DNA of 64,000 bases from CAVYXK01 sp963708245 (lineage in GTDB: Bacteria > Pseudomonadota > Alphaproteobacteria > Acetobacterales > Acetobacteraceae): assembly GCA_963708245.1 (NCBI GenBank), contig OY970201.1, positions 496,001 to 560,000 of the forward strand, read 5' to 3'. Under the pieces are notes generated by a model. It worked only from the letters and a program-made list of their open reading frames with translations, had not been told where the DNA came from and ran no database searches. The position numbers were made by a program, and so were the translations under genes. Positions 16,737-25,473 of the stretch are shown here, in pieces (positions within the stretch are counted from its first letter, which is position 1; each line of letters begins with the position of its first letter).

Positions 16737-17725
16737 CACGTCGCATCACCGTCGCTGCCGCTCAGCTCGGGCCGATCCAGCTTGCCGAACCGCGCGAGGT
16801 CGCCGTCGGGCGCATGCTGCGGCTCATGGAGCACGCGTACCGGCGAGGCGTGGAACTGGTGGTGTTTCCCGAGCTGGCGCTGACCACCTTCTTCCCGCGC
16901 CACTACCACCAACGCATCGAGGAGGCGGATCGCTGGTTCGAGACAGAGATGCCGTCGCGAGAAACCGCGCCTTTGTTCGAAGCGGCGCGGCGGTACGGGA
17001 TCGGCTTCCATCTGGGCTATGCCGAACTGACTGAGGAACCGGATGAGGCGGGGCGGCTGCGGAAGCGCCGCTTCAACACCGCGATCCTGGTGAGCCCAGC
17101 GGGCGAGATTCTGCTGAAATACCGCAAGGTCCACCTTCCCGGACATGCCGAGTTCGATCCGGCGAGACACGTGCAACACCTGGAGAAGCGATATTTCGAG
17201 GTGGGCAATCTCGGATTCCCGGTGATCCGTGCGCCGATGGGAGGTGTACCGGGCATCAACATGGGCCTGATGATCTGCAACGACCGCCGCTGGCCGGAAG
17301 CCTGGCGGGTGCTTGGGCTGCAGAGTGTCGAGCTGGTGATGCTGGGCTACAACACGCCGAGCACGAACCAGGCGGCGGGCGGGTTCGAGGCGCATCATCT
17401 GCGCGTCTTCCACTCGCATCTCTCCATCCAGGCCGGGTGCTATCAGAATTCGTGTTTTGCGGTGGCGACGGCGAAGGCGGGGGTGGAAGACGGGTGCGAG
17501 CTGTTCGGCCACTCGATCATCGTCAACCCGCAGGGCGAGATCATCGCTCAGGCCGCGAGCTGGGACGATGAGCTGATCACCGCCGACTGCGATCTGGAGA
17601 TGTGCCGGCTGGGGCGAACGACGGTCTTCGCCTTCGACAAGCACCGGCGGCCCGAGGCGTATCGGCGGATTGTCGAGCAGGTCGGTGCGGTCGAGCCCGA
17701 GCTATGGCAGGGCCAGAGCAGATAG
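16733..17725 (+). CDS. N-carbamoyl-D-amino acid amidohydrolase (nitrilase superfamily)
   Basis: A 330-residue nitrilase-fold enzyme very close to the Agrobacterium D-carbamoylase as I remember it. The triad is visible: Glu in VVFPELALTTFFPRHYH, Lys in KYRKVHLPGHAEFDP and Cys in MICNDRRWPEAWRVLG. RYFEVGNLGFPV and YNTPSTNQ are further family signatures. It hydrolyses N-carbamoyl-D-amino acids to D-amino acids, CO2 and ammonia, the step after a D-hydantoinase. It is coupled to the preceding gene by ATGA. A hydantoin-racemase-like gene is convergent downstream. Confidence 0.92.
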   Translation: MTRRITVAAAQLGPIQLAEPREVAVGRMLRLMEHAYRRGVELVVFPELALTTFFPRHYHQRIEEADRWFETEMPSRETAPLFEAARRYGIGFHLGYAELTEEPDEAGRLRKRRFNTAILVSPAGEILLKYRKVHLPGHAEFDPARHVQHLEKRYFEVGNLGFPVIRAPMGGVPGINMGLMICNDRRWPEAWRVLGLQSVELVMLGYNTPSTNQAAGGFEAHHLRVFHSHLSIQAGCYQNSCFAVATAKAGVEDGCELFGHSIIVNPQGEIIAQAASWDDELITADCDLEMCRLGRTTVFAFDKHRRPEAYRRIVEQVGAVEPELWQGQSR

Positions 17726-17799
17726 GACTTGGGGAAAAAGCCATTTGTCGCTTCGTAGGAGTTATCTACCTTTGAGCCAGTACATCTCCTCCTTTCGGT

Positions 17800-18441
17800 T
17801 CAACCTGCCAATGCGAGTATCGCCAACGCTGCTGCGGCCTGGCACGGCTCAATCACCGGCACCCCCGCAGCTTCCTCCACCGCCCGACGATGATGCGCCA
17901 TACCGGTGCAGCCCAGTATGACCGTCTCAGCCCCGGCGCGCACGCAGGCTTGCGCCGCATCGATCAGCCGGGAACGCGCGGCCGCGGGATCGAGCAGCAC
18001 CTCCATCGTGACGTTCAGTGCCGCTTCGGCGGCCAGCCGCGACTCAAGCCCCATCGCCCGCAGCGCTGCCAGGTGTCGCGCTTTCGACGCCTCGACGATC
18101 GCCACCACGCCGAACCGTTCCGCGCGCACGACCGCCGCAGCGACCGCGGAGCGGAACACGCCGAGCACCGGCCGACGCGTCACCGATCGCGCGGCGTCGA
18201 TCCCCGGATCGGATGCACAGGCGATCACGTAGGCATCTGCCTCCTCGTGCTCGATGCACCGACAGATCGGCTCGACGGCCGCGTGCCAATCGCGCCAAGT
18301 ATAAATTGCCGGGGGTCCATCGTTCAGAGACACCACGTCGAGCGCCGGCCCCCCGGCAAAGCGAAATGGCGCGATCGCCTGCGATATTCCGATTCCGCAG
18401 GCTGCGGAGCTGTTCGGGTTGATGACCAGTATGCGCGCCAC
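17800..18441 (-). CDS. Aspartate/glutamate/hydantoin racemase family protein
   Basis: A 213-residue protein from GTG 18441 with an AGGGGG ribosome site. It begins ARILVINPNSSAACG, the canonical N-terminus of hydantoin racemases. The two catalytic Cys lie in VIACASDPGIDAAR and VILGCTGMAHHRRAVEE. It should racemise hydantoins or a related cyclic ureide without cofactor. It converges on the carbamoylase gene, so together the three enzymes could convert racemic 5-substituted hydantoins to D-amino acids. An allantoin racemase role is the alternative. Confidence 0.87.
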   Translation of the reverse strand: MARILVINPNSSAACGIGISQAIAPFRFAGGPALDVVSLNDGPPAIYTWRDWHAAVEPICRCIEHEEADAYVIACASDPGIDAARSVTRRPVLGVFRSAVAAAVVRAERFGVVAIVEASKARHLAALRAMGLESRLAAEAALNVTMEVLLDPAAARSRLIDAAQACVRAGAETVILGCTGMAHHRRAVEEAAGVPVIEPCQAAAALAILALAG

Positions 18442-18464
18442 CGGCTGCCCCCTACGCGATTCCT

Positions 18465-18866
18465 TTACGTCGCCGGCTCGGATGTCGGCTTCCGTGGCCT
18501 GGACAGCGCGTCTTTGCTGACGAACAGCATACGCCGACGGAAGGCTGTCGGGCTTTCGACGGTCAACACCGCCTTCAGCGATTCCAGTCCGCCGGCAAAG
18601 AATGGGCGTTGCAACGTCAATCCCCGAGTCTCGGACCAAGCCGGTACCTCGACATTGTAACAATGCGCCAGGTGCTCGGCCACCGCCGCCAAATAGGCGT
18701 CGCGCACGTCATTGTCGAGTGATGGCGGCGGCTCGGCGATCGCCTGCACACGGCCCTCTGGATTCGCATAGAAGTAGTCCAGAAACTCACGAAGGGCCGG
18801 ATCGAAGCCTTGCTCGCCCTGCTGAGCGCGCTCGGCCACCGCGCGGAGTGTACGCGGGCGTCTCAC
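18465..18866 (-). CDS. Conserved partner of a nucleotidyltransferase, unknown function
   Basis: A 133-residue soluble protein with a GTG start that overlaps the upstream nucleotidyltransferase stop by four bases. The N-terminus is helical (TLRAVAERAQQGEQGFDPAL, REFLDYFYANP). The C-terminal part, FFAGGLESLKAVLTVESPTA and FRRRMLFVSKDALSRPRKP, looks like a compact conserved core. I believe this arrangement recurs with DUF6036-type nucleotidyltransferases. Coupling suggests a stoichiometric partner or antidote; this is inference. Confidence 0.6.
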   Translation of the reverse strand: MRRPRTLRAVAERAQQGEQGFDPALREFLDYFYANPEGRVQAIAEPPPSLDNDVRDAYLAAVAEHLAHCYNVEVPAWSETRGLTLQRPFFAGGLESLKAVLTVESPTAFRRRMLFVSKDALSRPRKPTSEPAT

Positions 18867-19474
18867 GGTCGCTCCGTCCCGGGCGTGGGCTCGGCATCAT
18901 CCGGCGTTGCAACACCGAGTATCTCTTCGAGGCCAAACCGGGTCTTGGGTTGGATCAGGCGGTCCGGATAGAACTCAGAAACAAGCTCCAGTGCTTGCGT
19001 CGCATTGGTGATCCCGATTTCGCGGGCCACATTCCGGATGTCTTCTACGTCCCGGCTCTCCTCGACGCCCCCGATCCGCATGGCTCGGCACTTCATCGCG
19101 AACAAGTATCGTGGGTTCGGTACCATGACCCTAAGTCCCGGCCGGTTCTCCGACGGATAGGTTCCAAATAGTCTCTTGGCCTCAGGATCGGTATCCGCGG
19201 AGCTCAGGAAGCCCTTGACGCCGTCGTTCAGCCAGTCCCGATCCCACCCATGCTCCTCTGCCATGGCGGCCGTAAGCCGGCGAATGGTTTCTCGATCGGT
19301 TTCGAAAACCGCATCCACATCTCTCGTTGCCGTTCGCCAATCGTAGGTCAGCATGAGGGCGGCACCGCCGTAGATGGCGATTTCGATGGTCTTTCCCTCA
19401 GCGTGAGCCCGCTCGCCCAGCTCACTCAGTGCTCGCTGCAATGAAAGCCGATCGAACAATCGGCCCTGAGTCAT
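18863..19474 (-). CDS. Nucleotidyltransferase-fold protein (DUF6036/AbiEii-like)
   Basis: A 203-residue protein from ATG 19474 (MTQGRLFDRLSLQRALSEL). The minimal nucleotidyltransferase motif is clear: IAIYGGAALMLTYDWRTATR followed by DVDAVFE, giving GG-A and the D-x-D metal pair near residues 35-60. LFAMKCRAMRIGGVEESRDV plus EDI is the helical segment typical of AbiEii/DUF6036 proteins. Related enzymes include toxins that modify tRNA with nucleotides. It is the first gene of a two-gene coupled operon. Its target is unknown. Confidence 0.75.
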   Translation of the reverse strand: MTQGRLFDRLSLQRALSELGERAHAEGKTIEIAIYGGAALMLTYDWRTATRDVDAVFETDRETIRRLTAAMAEEHGWDRDWLNDGVKGFLSSADTDPEAKRLFGTYPSENRPGLRVMVPNPRYLFAMKCRAMRIGGVEESRDVEDIRNVAREIGITNATQALELVSEFYPDRLIQPKTRFGLEEILGVATPDDAEPTPGTERP

Positions 19475-19634
19475 CTGCCGTCTCCTTTGCCGCCCGCCAC
19501 GGCTTGCATCGCCATCGCGGTTCGCCCCACTCCTGGAGCCGCCGCCGGGTGCGGGGGCTGTGTGAAGCGATAGCTGGCATCTTCGCGGCCATTCTGGTCC
19601 CTTTGCCGTCGCCCGCAATGGAGTCGGCACAGCG

Positions 19635-20261
19635 ATGGCAACGGTGATCACGGTTGCGCAGCAGAAAGGTGGCACCGGCAAGACTACGCTGGCCGCCAAC
19701 ATCGCCGCGGCGCTCGGCGGCAAACGTCGGGTCGCGCTACTCGATATCGACCCGCAGCGCAGCCTGGCACGGTGGCACGAGCTGCGCACCGCGCGGAGAG
19801 GGCCGTGCAGCCCCCTCACCTTCTCCGACCTGTCCGGCTGGAGACTGGGCGCCGAACTCGAGCGGCTGAAGCGCAGCCACGACGTGGTGCTGATCGATAG
19901 TCCGCCGCAGATCGATACGGATGCCCGCTTGGCGATCCGCGGCGCCGATCTCGTGCTGATCCCGGTGCAACCGAGCCCGCCCGACATTTGGGCCGCGGAA
20001 GGCACGCTCAAACTTGCCGAGGCTGAACGGCGCATTGCCCGGATTGTGCTCAATCGCGTTCCGGCAGCTTCCCGGCTGCGCGCGAGCGTAGAGGCCGACA
20101 TCGCCGCGCGCCGGCTGCCGCTGCTGCGTACCGCGCTCGGCAACCGCACCGGGGTCGCGCTGGCATTCGCGGAGGGTCTTGGCATAACCGAAGCCGCGCC
20201 GCGCTCGACCGCCGCGGCCGAGCTGCGCGACCTTGTTGCCGAACTGGAGACGCTGCTGTGA
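19635..20261 (+). CDS. Orphan ParA/MinD-type ATPase
   Basis: A 208-residue deviant-Walker ATPase. KGGTGKTTLAANIAAALG carries the signature Lys plus the P-loop, LLDIDPQRSLARWHEL is switch I/Walker A', and VVLIDSPPQIDTDARLAI is Walker B. It is short, lacks the DNA-binding N-terminus of plasmid ParA, and no parB is adjacent. Such orphans position cargo (chemoreceptors, carboxysomes, polymers) or act as VirC1-like factors. It overlaps the following CopD-like gene by four bases. Confidence 0.85.
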   Translation: MATVITVAQQKGGTGKTTLAANIAAALGGKRRVALLDIDPQRSLARWHELRTARRGPCSPLTFSDLSGWRLGAELERLKRSHDVVLIDSPPQIDTDARLAIRGADLVLIPVQPSPPDIWAAEGTLKLAEAERRIARIVLNRVPAASRLRASVEADIAARRLPLLRTALGNRTGVALAFAEGLGITEAAPRSTAAAELRDLVAELETLL

Positions 20262-20713
20262 CGTATCCTGCCGCATCCCTCTGGGGCTGGGTCCTCGCCA
20301 TCCACATCCTGTGCGCCGTGATCTGGGTCGGCGGCATGTTCTTCGCGATCGTCGTGCTCCGCCCGAGCATCTCGGCGCTGGAGCCTGCCCAGCGCGTCGC
20401 CATGCACAACCGCGTATTTCGCCGCTTCTTCCTGGTGGTGTGGCACGTCATGCCGATCGCACTGATCACCGGCTTCGCAATGGTGTTCGGCGTGCTTGGT
20501 GGGCCCGCCAGCCTTCCGTGGAACGTCAACGCGATGATGGCCCTCGGCGTTATCATGGCGGTGGTTTTCGTCGCCCTGGTGTTCGGTCCGTATCGCCGCT
20601 TCCGCGCCGCTGTCAGCACGGCCCGTGCAGGCGAAGCTGCAGAACGGATCCGGCGGCTGATCGTGCTGAACCTAGCACTCGGGATGGTCACGGTGGCTCT
20701 TGCGGCGCTTTGA
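20258..20713 (+). CDS. CopD-like four-helix integral membrane protein
   Basis: A 151-residue protein with four predicted transmembrane helices, starting at a GTG inside the end of the ParA gene. LAIHILCAVIWVGGMFFAIV is the first helix with the conserved His and Trp-Val-Gly-Gly of CopD/YphA-like proteins. FFLVVWHVMPIALITGFAMV, MALGVIMAVVFVALVFG and LIVLNLALGMVTVALAAL follow. A role in copper handling is known for CopD itself but is not shown here. Coupling to an orphan ParA is unexpected. Confidence 0.75.
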   Translation: MTYPAASLWGWVLAIHILCAVIWVGGMFFAIVVLRPSISALEPAQRVAMHNRVFRRFFLVVWHVMPIALITGFAMVFGVLGGPASLPWNVNAMMALGVIMAVVFVALVFGPYRRFRAAVSTARAGEAAERIRRLIVLNLALGMVTVALAAL

Positions 20714-20771
20714 AGAAGCGGCACCGCATGCGTGCGTTTCAGCTTGCCGCCGTGCGGCATTAGCGCCTTCG

Positions 20772-20909
20772 ATGGCACAGCGGATCGACGTGGCAGAACT
20801 CTACAGCCGGGCGCTTCGCCGGCTGCCCGACAGCATCGATGGCATCCCGGCGTTGCCGGTGTCCTCTGACTGCCCGATGACGCTTGACGAGCTATTCGCC
20901 GAGCCGTGA
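20772..20909 (+). pseudogene. DUF29 C-terminal remnant
   Basis: A 45-codon frame (AELYSRALRRLPDSIDGIPA, LPVSSDCPMTLDELFAEP) matches the C-terminal end of DUF29 proteins. It lines up with ELYRKALKQVRAITIDGQP and LPDECPFTLDALL in the complete DUF29 gene at 45.4 kb. The N-terminal two-thirds are absent. It may be a decayed copy, or a short expressed peptide, since an ATG is present. Confidence 0.55.
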
Positions 20910-20947
20910 GATTGGAGATACGACGGAAACCAGCCGTCATCCCGACA

Positions 20948-22453
20948 TCAGGCCACCGTCTCGGGCACAGTTTCGATCGCCGCTTCGAACCCGATCGCCT
21001 GAGCCAGTCGATCCAGCCGGCGCAGCACGCTCTCGCCGGCGAACACGCCGAGCTGCTCATCCAGTCGCAGCACCAGACGGCTGCCTTCGACAGAAAGAGC
21101 AGTACCGGCCAGCAGGTCGAGCGTGCCCGCCGACAGCGTATAGGCCAGGCGCAGGGCGGTCCCCAGAACCACGGCACGGTGTGCGTTGGCGACGTCCAGC
21201 AGCAGCCGGGCAGGATGCAGAAATTCGGTATCCGCTTCCACCTCATAGCGCAGCGCGATCGCTAGAGCGAGAAACGCACGGGCATGATGGTCGAAGCCGA
21301 GGCCGGGCTGGCGCAGCACCCGCAGGAATGCTTGCTCGGCGCGAAACTCCGGATGGTCGCGGCTGCCGAGGTCCGACATCCAGCACGCTGCTTCGCGCAA
21401 CCGTCGCATCTGCCGCGTCTCCTGCGGGAACAGCGTGTCTGTCCAGGCGATCAGTGCCGGCGGCAGAGCCGGGTCGCGCCCAAGCCGGTACGCATAGTGA
21501 CGCGCGGCCGCCAGCAATGGGTCCTCCGTGCGGATCTCGGCCGGCATCCGTTGCATGAACCAGCCCTCGCGCAGACCGGTGGCGCTGAACACGACGCGGC
21601 GCGCCCCGGTGGCACGCAGCGCACGACGCAGCACCACCGCGGCATAGGGAAGATCATCGATTCGCCGCCGCGGCACCCCGGGCAGGCGCTCGAGTGCACG
21701 CCGGGTGGCCGTCGCGATCATCGTGGCCAACTCGCGCGCCTCCTCTCGGCCGATCGTGTACTGGTGCACCATGTGCAGCGGATAGCCGACCTGCAGCATG
21801 TGCAGACGCGCCAGCGCCCGCCATGCGCCGCCCACCAGGTAGAGGTCGCGCCCCTCGCCCTCGGACAGCCATCGCACCTGGTCGAAATCGGCGGCGGCGA
21901 CCACCCGCGCTCGTTCGGGATCATGGCCGGACCGCTCGGCCAGACGGATGAGGCCGAGCAACAGAGTTTCGACCTCCTCACTCCGGCCATTCGCGATCCG
22001 CACCAGCTCGAGCGAGCCGCCACCAATCCCCGCCAGGATGCCGTCAGCTTCCGGAATCCCGCACAAAAGCCCCAACGCGGAGTATTCCGCTTCTTCGGTG
22101 CCGGACAGCACCCGGATCGACGCATCGGGCAAGCGCGACCGCAGCAGCGCGACGAAGTCCGGACCGTTCTTCGCATCGCGGACCGCCGCCGTTGCCAATA
22201 TATCGAGCTGCTCGGTGCGCATCGCCCGTGCCACGACCTGGTATCGGTGCAGCACGGTCAGCGCCTGATCCACACCGTCTTCGTTCAGAAGCCCGCTCGC
22301 TTGCAGTCCGCGGCCAAGCCGCAGCACGGCTTTTTCGTTGAAGATCGCCAGCGGATTGCGAGTATGGCCCTCGTAGACGACAAGGCGGACGGAATTCGAT
22401 CCGAGATCGACCACCGCGCACCTCGGTGCGCCCAGCGACGGATAGATGTCCAT
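20948..22453 (-). CDS. ppx: Exopolyphosphatase, Ppx/GppA family
   Basis: A 501-residue protein of the Ppx/GppA length class with an HD-like helical C-terminus. The ASKHA phosphate-1 motif is intact (CAVVDLGSNSVRLVVYEG), and the catalytic-region Glu is present in VLSGTEEAEYSALG. The phosphate-2 motif, however, reads GILAGIGGGSLELV, where family members have Asp before the (I/L)GGGS. That Asp helps bind metal, so activity could be altered. It starts three bases after ppk, so the two form an operon for polyphosphate turnover. Confidence 0.9.
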   Translation of the reverse strand: MDIYPSLGAPRCAVVDLGSNSVRLVVYEGHTRNPLAIFNEKAVLRLGRGLQASGLLNEDGVDQALTVLHRYQVVARAMRTEQLDILATAAVRDAKNGPDFVALLRSRLPDASIRVLSGTEEAEYSALGLLCGIPEADGILAGIGGGSLELVRIANGRSEEVETLLLGLIRLAERSGHDPERARVVAAADFDQVRWLSEGEGRDLYLVGGAWRALARLHMLQVGYPLHMVHQYTIGREEARELATMIATATRRALERLPGVPRRRIDDLPYAAVVLRRALRATGARRVVFSATGLREGWFMQRMPAEIRTEDPLLAAARHYAYRLGRDPALPPALIAWTDTLFPQETRQMRRLREAACWMSDLGSRDHPEFRAEQAFLRVLRQPGLGFDHHARAFLALAIALRYEVEADTEFLHPARLLLDVANAHRAVVLGTALRLAYTLSAGTLDLLAGTALSVEGSRLVLRLDEQLGVFAGESVLRRLDRLAQAIGFEAAIETVPETVA

Positions 22454-22456
22454 AGC

Positions 22457-24691
22457 TCAGTCCTGGTTCACGCGATCCGGCCGCCGATGCGCGGGCGTGG
22501 ACGAGCTGACTGGCCCATGCAACGCCGATCCCCGGCCGGAGAGGGACGGATTCGTCATGAAGTAATGGTGAGCGGAAACCGGCTTCTTGCCCGGTGCGAC
22601 GCGCCGCCACGTTCCGTCGGGTCGCAGCTCCCACGATTGCATCGTGTCCTTGAGGTTCACCACCATGATCTGATCCAGCACCTGGGCGTGCACAGTCGGA
22701 TTGTGGATTGGCACCAGCGTTTCGACCCGCCAATCCATGTTCCGCGCCATCCAGTCGGCCGAGCTGATATAGACGCGGGCATGCTTGCTAGGCAGCGGAT
22801 GGCCATTGCCGAACACGCAGATCCGGCTGTGCTCGAGGAACCGCCCGACGATGGATTTGATGCGGATCGTCTCCGACAGGCCCGGTATGCCGGGCCGCAG
22901 ACAGCAGATGCCGCGCACCACGCCCATCACCTTCACTCCGGCCTGCGAGGCACGATACAGCGCGTCGATCAGCTCTTCATCCACCAGGCTGTTCAGCTTC
23001 AGCCAGATGCCGCCGGGCCGGCCGGCGCGGACAAAGCCAATCTCCTTGTCGATCAGCTCCAGCAGCGCCTTGCGCAATGTCAGCGGACTGAAGGCAATCG
23101 CATCCATCTTTTCCGGTTGCGCATAGCCGGTCAGGTAATTGAACAGCCGCGCCGCGTCGCGAGTGAGTTCGGGATCGGTCGTGAAGAACGACAGGTCGGT
23201 ATAGATGCGCGCGGTGATCGGGTGATAGTTGCCGGTGCCGAAATGCGCATAGGAGCGCACGGAACCGGCCTCACGGCGCACCACCAGCGACAGCTTGGCG
23301 TGCGTCTTAAGGGCAGCAAAGCCGAACACCACCTGCACGCCGACTGCTTCCAACGAGCGGGCGAGGTGGATATTAGCCTCCTCGTCGAACCGGGCCCGAA
23401 GCTCCACCACAGCGGTGACGAACTTGCCTGCTTCGGCGGCCTCGATCAGCGCCTTGACAATCGGGCTGTCGCGGCTGGTGCGGTACAGCGTCTGCTTCAC
23501 GGCGATCACGTTCGGATCGCGCGCAGCCTGACGGAGGAACTGCACCACCACGTCGAAGCTCTCGAACGGGTGGTGCACAATGATGTCCTTGGCGCGAATC
23601 GCGGCGAAGCAGTCGCCGCCGAAATCGCGGATGCGTTCGGGGAAGCGCGGCGTGTACGGCGGGAACAGCAGGTCGGGCCGGTCATCGACGATGAGCTGAC
23701 GCAGGTCGGCCACACCCAGGATGCCGTCCTGCACGAAGATCTCGTCAGGCGTCGCGTCAAGCTCGTCGGCGACCAGCTCGCGCAGGTCGTCGGGCATGTC
23801 GGCGCTGAGGCCGAGATGAATCACCACCCCGCGGCGGCGGCGCTTGAGCGCGGTTTCGTATGAGCGGACCAGATCCTCGGCTTCTTCCTCAAACTCCACG
23901 TCGGTGTCGCGGATCAGCCGGAACATGCCCTGGCCGGTGATGCGGAAGCCGGGAAACAGTTTGTCGAGGAACCGTCGGACCACGTGCTCCAGCATCACGA
24001 AGCGGATCGCCTTACCGGACGACGGCAGCCGGATGAAGCGTTCCACCTGGGCCGGCAGCGGGATCAGAGCGCGCATGCTGTTGCCGTCCTCGGTACGCAG
24101 CAGACGGAGCGCGATCACCAGCCCCATATTGGGAATGAACGGGAATGGATGCGCCGGATCGATGGCGAGCGGCGTCAGGACCGGAAACACCCGCTCCATG
24201 AACCAGCCCTCCAGCCAGACAAGATCGTCCTCGCGGAGGCTGTCGGTCTCGCAGACCTCGATCGAGGCGGCACGCAGCAGCCCCCTGAGCTCGCGCCATA
24301 CGCGTTGCTGATCGACCAGCAGCGCCTCGGCGCGCAGCTTGATCTCAGCCAACTGCTGGGCGGGTGTGCGTCCGTCCGGCGACAGCGCGGGCAGCCCCGC
24401 CTTGGCCTGCCCGATCAGCCCGGCGACACGAACCGAATAGAACTCGTCCAGGTTGGATGCGCTGATCGAGATGAAGCGCACCCGCTCCAGCACAGGGTGG
24501 CGCGCGTTCTCGGCCTCTTCCACGACGCGGTGGTTGAAGTCCAGCCAGGAGAGCTCGCGGTTGATGAACCGCTCGGCACTGTCCAGCTCGGCAGAAACGG
24601 GATGCGAAACCACCGGCGCGCGGGGTGGAAGGGTCAGCGTGTCCGCGGCAGGGTCGCGGGCCAGCATCTCGGGCGCGGTTGGCTTGTCCAT
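22457..24691 (-). CDS. ppk: Polyphosphate kinase 1
   Basis: A 744-residue protein with all PPK1 landmarks: the N-terminal FINRELSWLDFNHRVVEEA, NLDEFYSVRVAGL, the head domain, and the autophosphorylated His in RSYAHFGTGNYHPITARIY. A second conserved His lies in KHARVYISSADWMARNMDWR. GIPGLSETIRIKSIVGRFLE is also typical. It makes polyphosphate reversibly from ATP, probably at the membrane. ppx follows with almost no gap. A very long antisense frame opposite is a composition artefact. Confidence 0.96.
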   Translation of the reverse strand: MDKPTAPEMLARDPAADTLTLPPRAPVVSHPVSAELDSAERFINRELSWLDFNHRVVEEAENARHPVLERVRFISISASNLDEFYSVRVAGLIGQAKAGLPALSPDGRTPAQQLAEIKLRAEALLVDQQRVWRELRGLLRAASIEVCETDSLREDDLVWLEGWFMERVFPVLTPLAIDPAHPFPFIPNMGLVIALRLLRTEDGNSMRALIPLPAQVERFIRLPSSGKAIRFVMLEHVVRRFLDKLFPGFRITGQGMFRLIRDTDVEFEEEAEDLVRSYETALKRRRRGVVIHLGLSADMPDDLRELVADELDATPDEIFVQDGILGVADLRQLIVDDRPDLLFPPYTPRFPERIRDFGGDCFAAIRAKDIIVHHPFESFDVVVQFLRQAARDPNVIAVKQTLYRTSRDSPIVKALIEAAEAGKFVTAVVELRARFDEEANIHLARSLEAVGVQVVFGFAALKTHAKLSLVVRREAGSVRSYAHFGTGNYHPITARIYTDLSFFTTDPELTRDAARLFNYLTGYAQPEKMDAIAFSPLTLRKALLELIDKEIGFVRAGRPGGIWLKLNSLVDEELIDALYRASQAGVKVMGVVRGICCLRPGIPGLSETIRIKSIVGRFLEHSRICVFGNGHPLPSKHARVYISSADWMARNMDWRVETLVPIHNPTVHAQVLDQIMVVNLKDTMQSWELRPDGTWRRVAPGKKPVSAHHYFMTNPSLSGRGSALHGPVSSSTPAHRRPDRVNQD

Positions 24692-24746
24692 ACGGGCAGC
24701 TTACCGGATGGCGTGGCGGTACCGCGAGAGGCGGACCGCGACTCCC

Positions 24747-25370
24747 TCATGACATCAGCCGGGCGATGTCGGCGGCCATCTGCTTCGGCGCGGCCTCTGC
24801 CAGAGGGGCAATGAAGCGGCCGTCCGGCCCCATGACATAGATCACCGAGCTGTGATCCATACCATAATCGTCCGGGCCGGGTCCGGTCACGTGTTTCGCT
24901 GCGTAGACGTGGTACTCTTTCTCCACCTGCGCGATCTCCGCCGGCGTCCCGGTCAGCCCGATCAGCCGCGGCGAGAAGGCACCGACGTAGCGCTGCATCA
25001 CCGCCGGCGTGTCGCGCGCCGGATCCACCGTGATGAAGATCGGCGCCACGTCATTGGCCTTCGCCCCCAGCGCATCCAGTGCGCCGGCCAACGACTGCAG
25101 CGTCGTCGGGCACACGTCGGGGCAGTAGGTGTAACCGAAATAGACTAGCATATACTTCCCACGGAAGCCGCGGTCGGTGACTTGCTGACCAGTGCCGTTC
25201 AGCAACGTGAACGGGCCGCCGATGGAGGCGCGGGCACTGGTGCCGAACCAGAGGAAGCCCGCTGTACCAAACATCAGCAGCGCAAGGAGTACGCCAACAA
25301 CCGCGTAGGGCAGCACTGGCGATGCGTGACGCGTTGGAGTGGGGCTGTTGCGATCAGTATCAGATGTCAT
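24747..25370 (-). CDS. SCO1/SenC/PrrC copper-binding thioredoxin-fold protein
   Basis: A 207-residue protein from ATG 25370. One N-terminal membrane anchor (VLPYAVVGVLLALLMFGTAG) exposes a periplasmic thioredoxin-like domain. The copper ligands are present: YFGYTYCPDVCPTTL (CxxxC) and the distal His in YGMDHSSVIYVMGPDG. FITVDPARDTPAVMQRYVGA is the usual core. It delivers copper to the CuA site of cytochrome c oxidase or acts as a thiol reductase. A DUF2946 gene lies 103 bases upstream on the same strand. Confidence 0.93.
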   Translation of the reverse strand: MTSDTDRNSPTPTRHASPVLPYAVVGVLLALLMFGTAGFLWFGTSARASIGGPFTLLNGTGQQVTDRGFRGKYMLVYFGYTYCPDVCPTTLQSLAGALDALGAKANDVAPIFITVDPARDTPAVMQRYVGAFSPRLIGLTGTPAEIAQVEKEYHVYAAKHVTGPGPDDYGMDHSSVIYVMGPDGRFIAPLAEAAPKQMAADIARLMS

Positions 25371-25473
25371 GATTTTCCCCCATGATGGACCGAGAAGGCT
25401 GCACGGGGCGGACACGGATCGGCGCGCCGCGCGTTGCCCGGTCGGGTCGTCGTCGTCGGAGAGACGAAGGGAC

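Noticed and set aside
21284..23863. An 859-codon open frame on the plus strand opposite ppx and ppk
   Set aside because: It lies fully antisense to two well-recognised enzymes and translates to His/Arg/Gln-rich sequence without motifs. High GC content leaves such frames open by chance.
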